From: Chloroflexota bacterium
GTDB taxonomy: Bacteria; Chloroflexota; Dormibacteria; Aeolococcales; Aeolococcaceae
DNA length: 5,167 nucleotides
Reading direction: 5' to 3'
NCBI GenBank assembly: GCA_003491925.1
Contig: DNAU01000340.1
Location: forward strand, 1-5,167
Under the pieces are notes generated by a model. It saw nothing but the letters and a program-made list of their open reading frames with translations, searched no databases and was not told where the DNA came from. A program made the translations under genes and the position numbers. Shown in pieces: positions 4,994-5,167 of this stretch; position 1 is the stretch's first letter; each line of letters opens with the position of its first letter.

Positions 4994-5167
4994 CTACCCG
5001 AGGGGCCAGCTCAGACTGTCGGCGGTGTCGCTGAGCGAGGTCGGCGTACCCCCCACCTCGTAGCTCAGCCAGCCGCCGACGCACTGCCCGGGCGCGACCT
5101 CGGTCAGGGGCAGCTCAGGGTCTCGGCCCACCCCGGGCCCGTTGAGGGTGTCGGCGTGGCTGCTGCC
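4994..5167 (-). CDS. 3' end of an unidentified minus-strand gene, possible DUF4352/telokin-like C-terminus
   Basis: The minus strand is open from the right edge to a TAG at 4994-4996, giving the last 57 residues of a protein whose start lies outside the window. Only 4 of 57 codons end in A or T, matching the codon use of the clear genes here, which argues strongly that it is real. The tail contains LTEVAPGQCVGGWLSYEV, then TPTSL, and ends in LSWPLG. A Pro-Gly-x-Cys-Val-x-Gly-Trp turn followed by a short strand and a Trp-Pro-Leu end resembles the closing beta strands of DUF4352/MPT63-type immunoglobulin-like domains, often found on exported or lipid-anchored proteins of GC-rich Gram-positives. 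That family call is a memory-based resemblance only. It converges on the kinase gene with 85 bp between them. Confidence 0.6.
   Translation of the reverse strand, partial: GSSHADTLNGPGVGRDPELPLTEVAPGQCVGGWLSYEVGGTPTSLSDTADSLSWPLG

Overview
The window comes from a GC-rich bacterium: base composition is roughly 70% G+C by eye, and about 95% or more of third codon positions in the real genes are G or C. Actinomycetota, or a GC-rich Chloroflexota/Dormibacterota-like lineage, would fit, but nothing here fixes the phylum. No mobile element, CRISPR array, tRNA or rRNA is visible.

Layout. Positions 1-448 hold no convincing gene. They contain two strong inverted repeats (76-109 and 321-345) and a weak promoter candidate, and read as an upstream intergenic region plus a long leader. 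Positions 449-2104 encode a bifunctional PAPS synthetase: APS kinase at the N-terminus fused to a zinc-motif ATP sulfurylase at the C-terminus. A 147-bp gap with only weak signals follows. Positions 2252-2923 encode a NarL/LuxR-type response regulator. It overlaps by one base (TGATG) a gene at 2923-4908 for a soluble hybrid histidine kinase: low-complexity leader, short coiled coil, GAF, HisKA, HATPase and receiver. An 85-bp gap (4909-4993) contains an imperfect 12-bp inverted repeat. After it comes the 3' end of a gene on the minus strand (4994-5167), which runs off the right edge and probably encodes an exported or accessory-domain protein.

How the genes work together. The first enzyme activates sulfate (sulfate to APS to PAPS) for assimilation or sulfonation. 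The regulator and kinase are translationally coupled and almost certainly form one signalling unit. The GAF domain would sense a cytosolic signal, and the LuxR-type regulator would change transcription. The kinase carries its own receiver but no HPt domain is visible, so the phosphate route to the regulator is unclear. Nothing in the sequence ties the signalling pair to sulfate metabolism; they are separated by a gap and may be neighbours only by chance.

I found no clear undescribed system. The points most worth a second look are the fusion order of the PAPS synthetase, the unusual pairing of a LuxR-type regulator with a HisKA hybrid kinase, the kinase's odd N-terminal leader with its abrupt fall in GC3, and the partial minus-strand gene.
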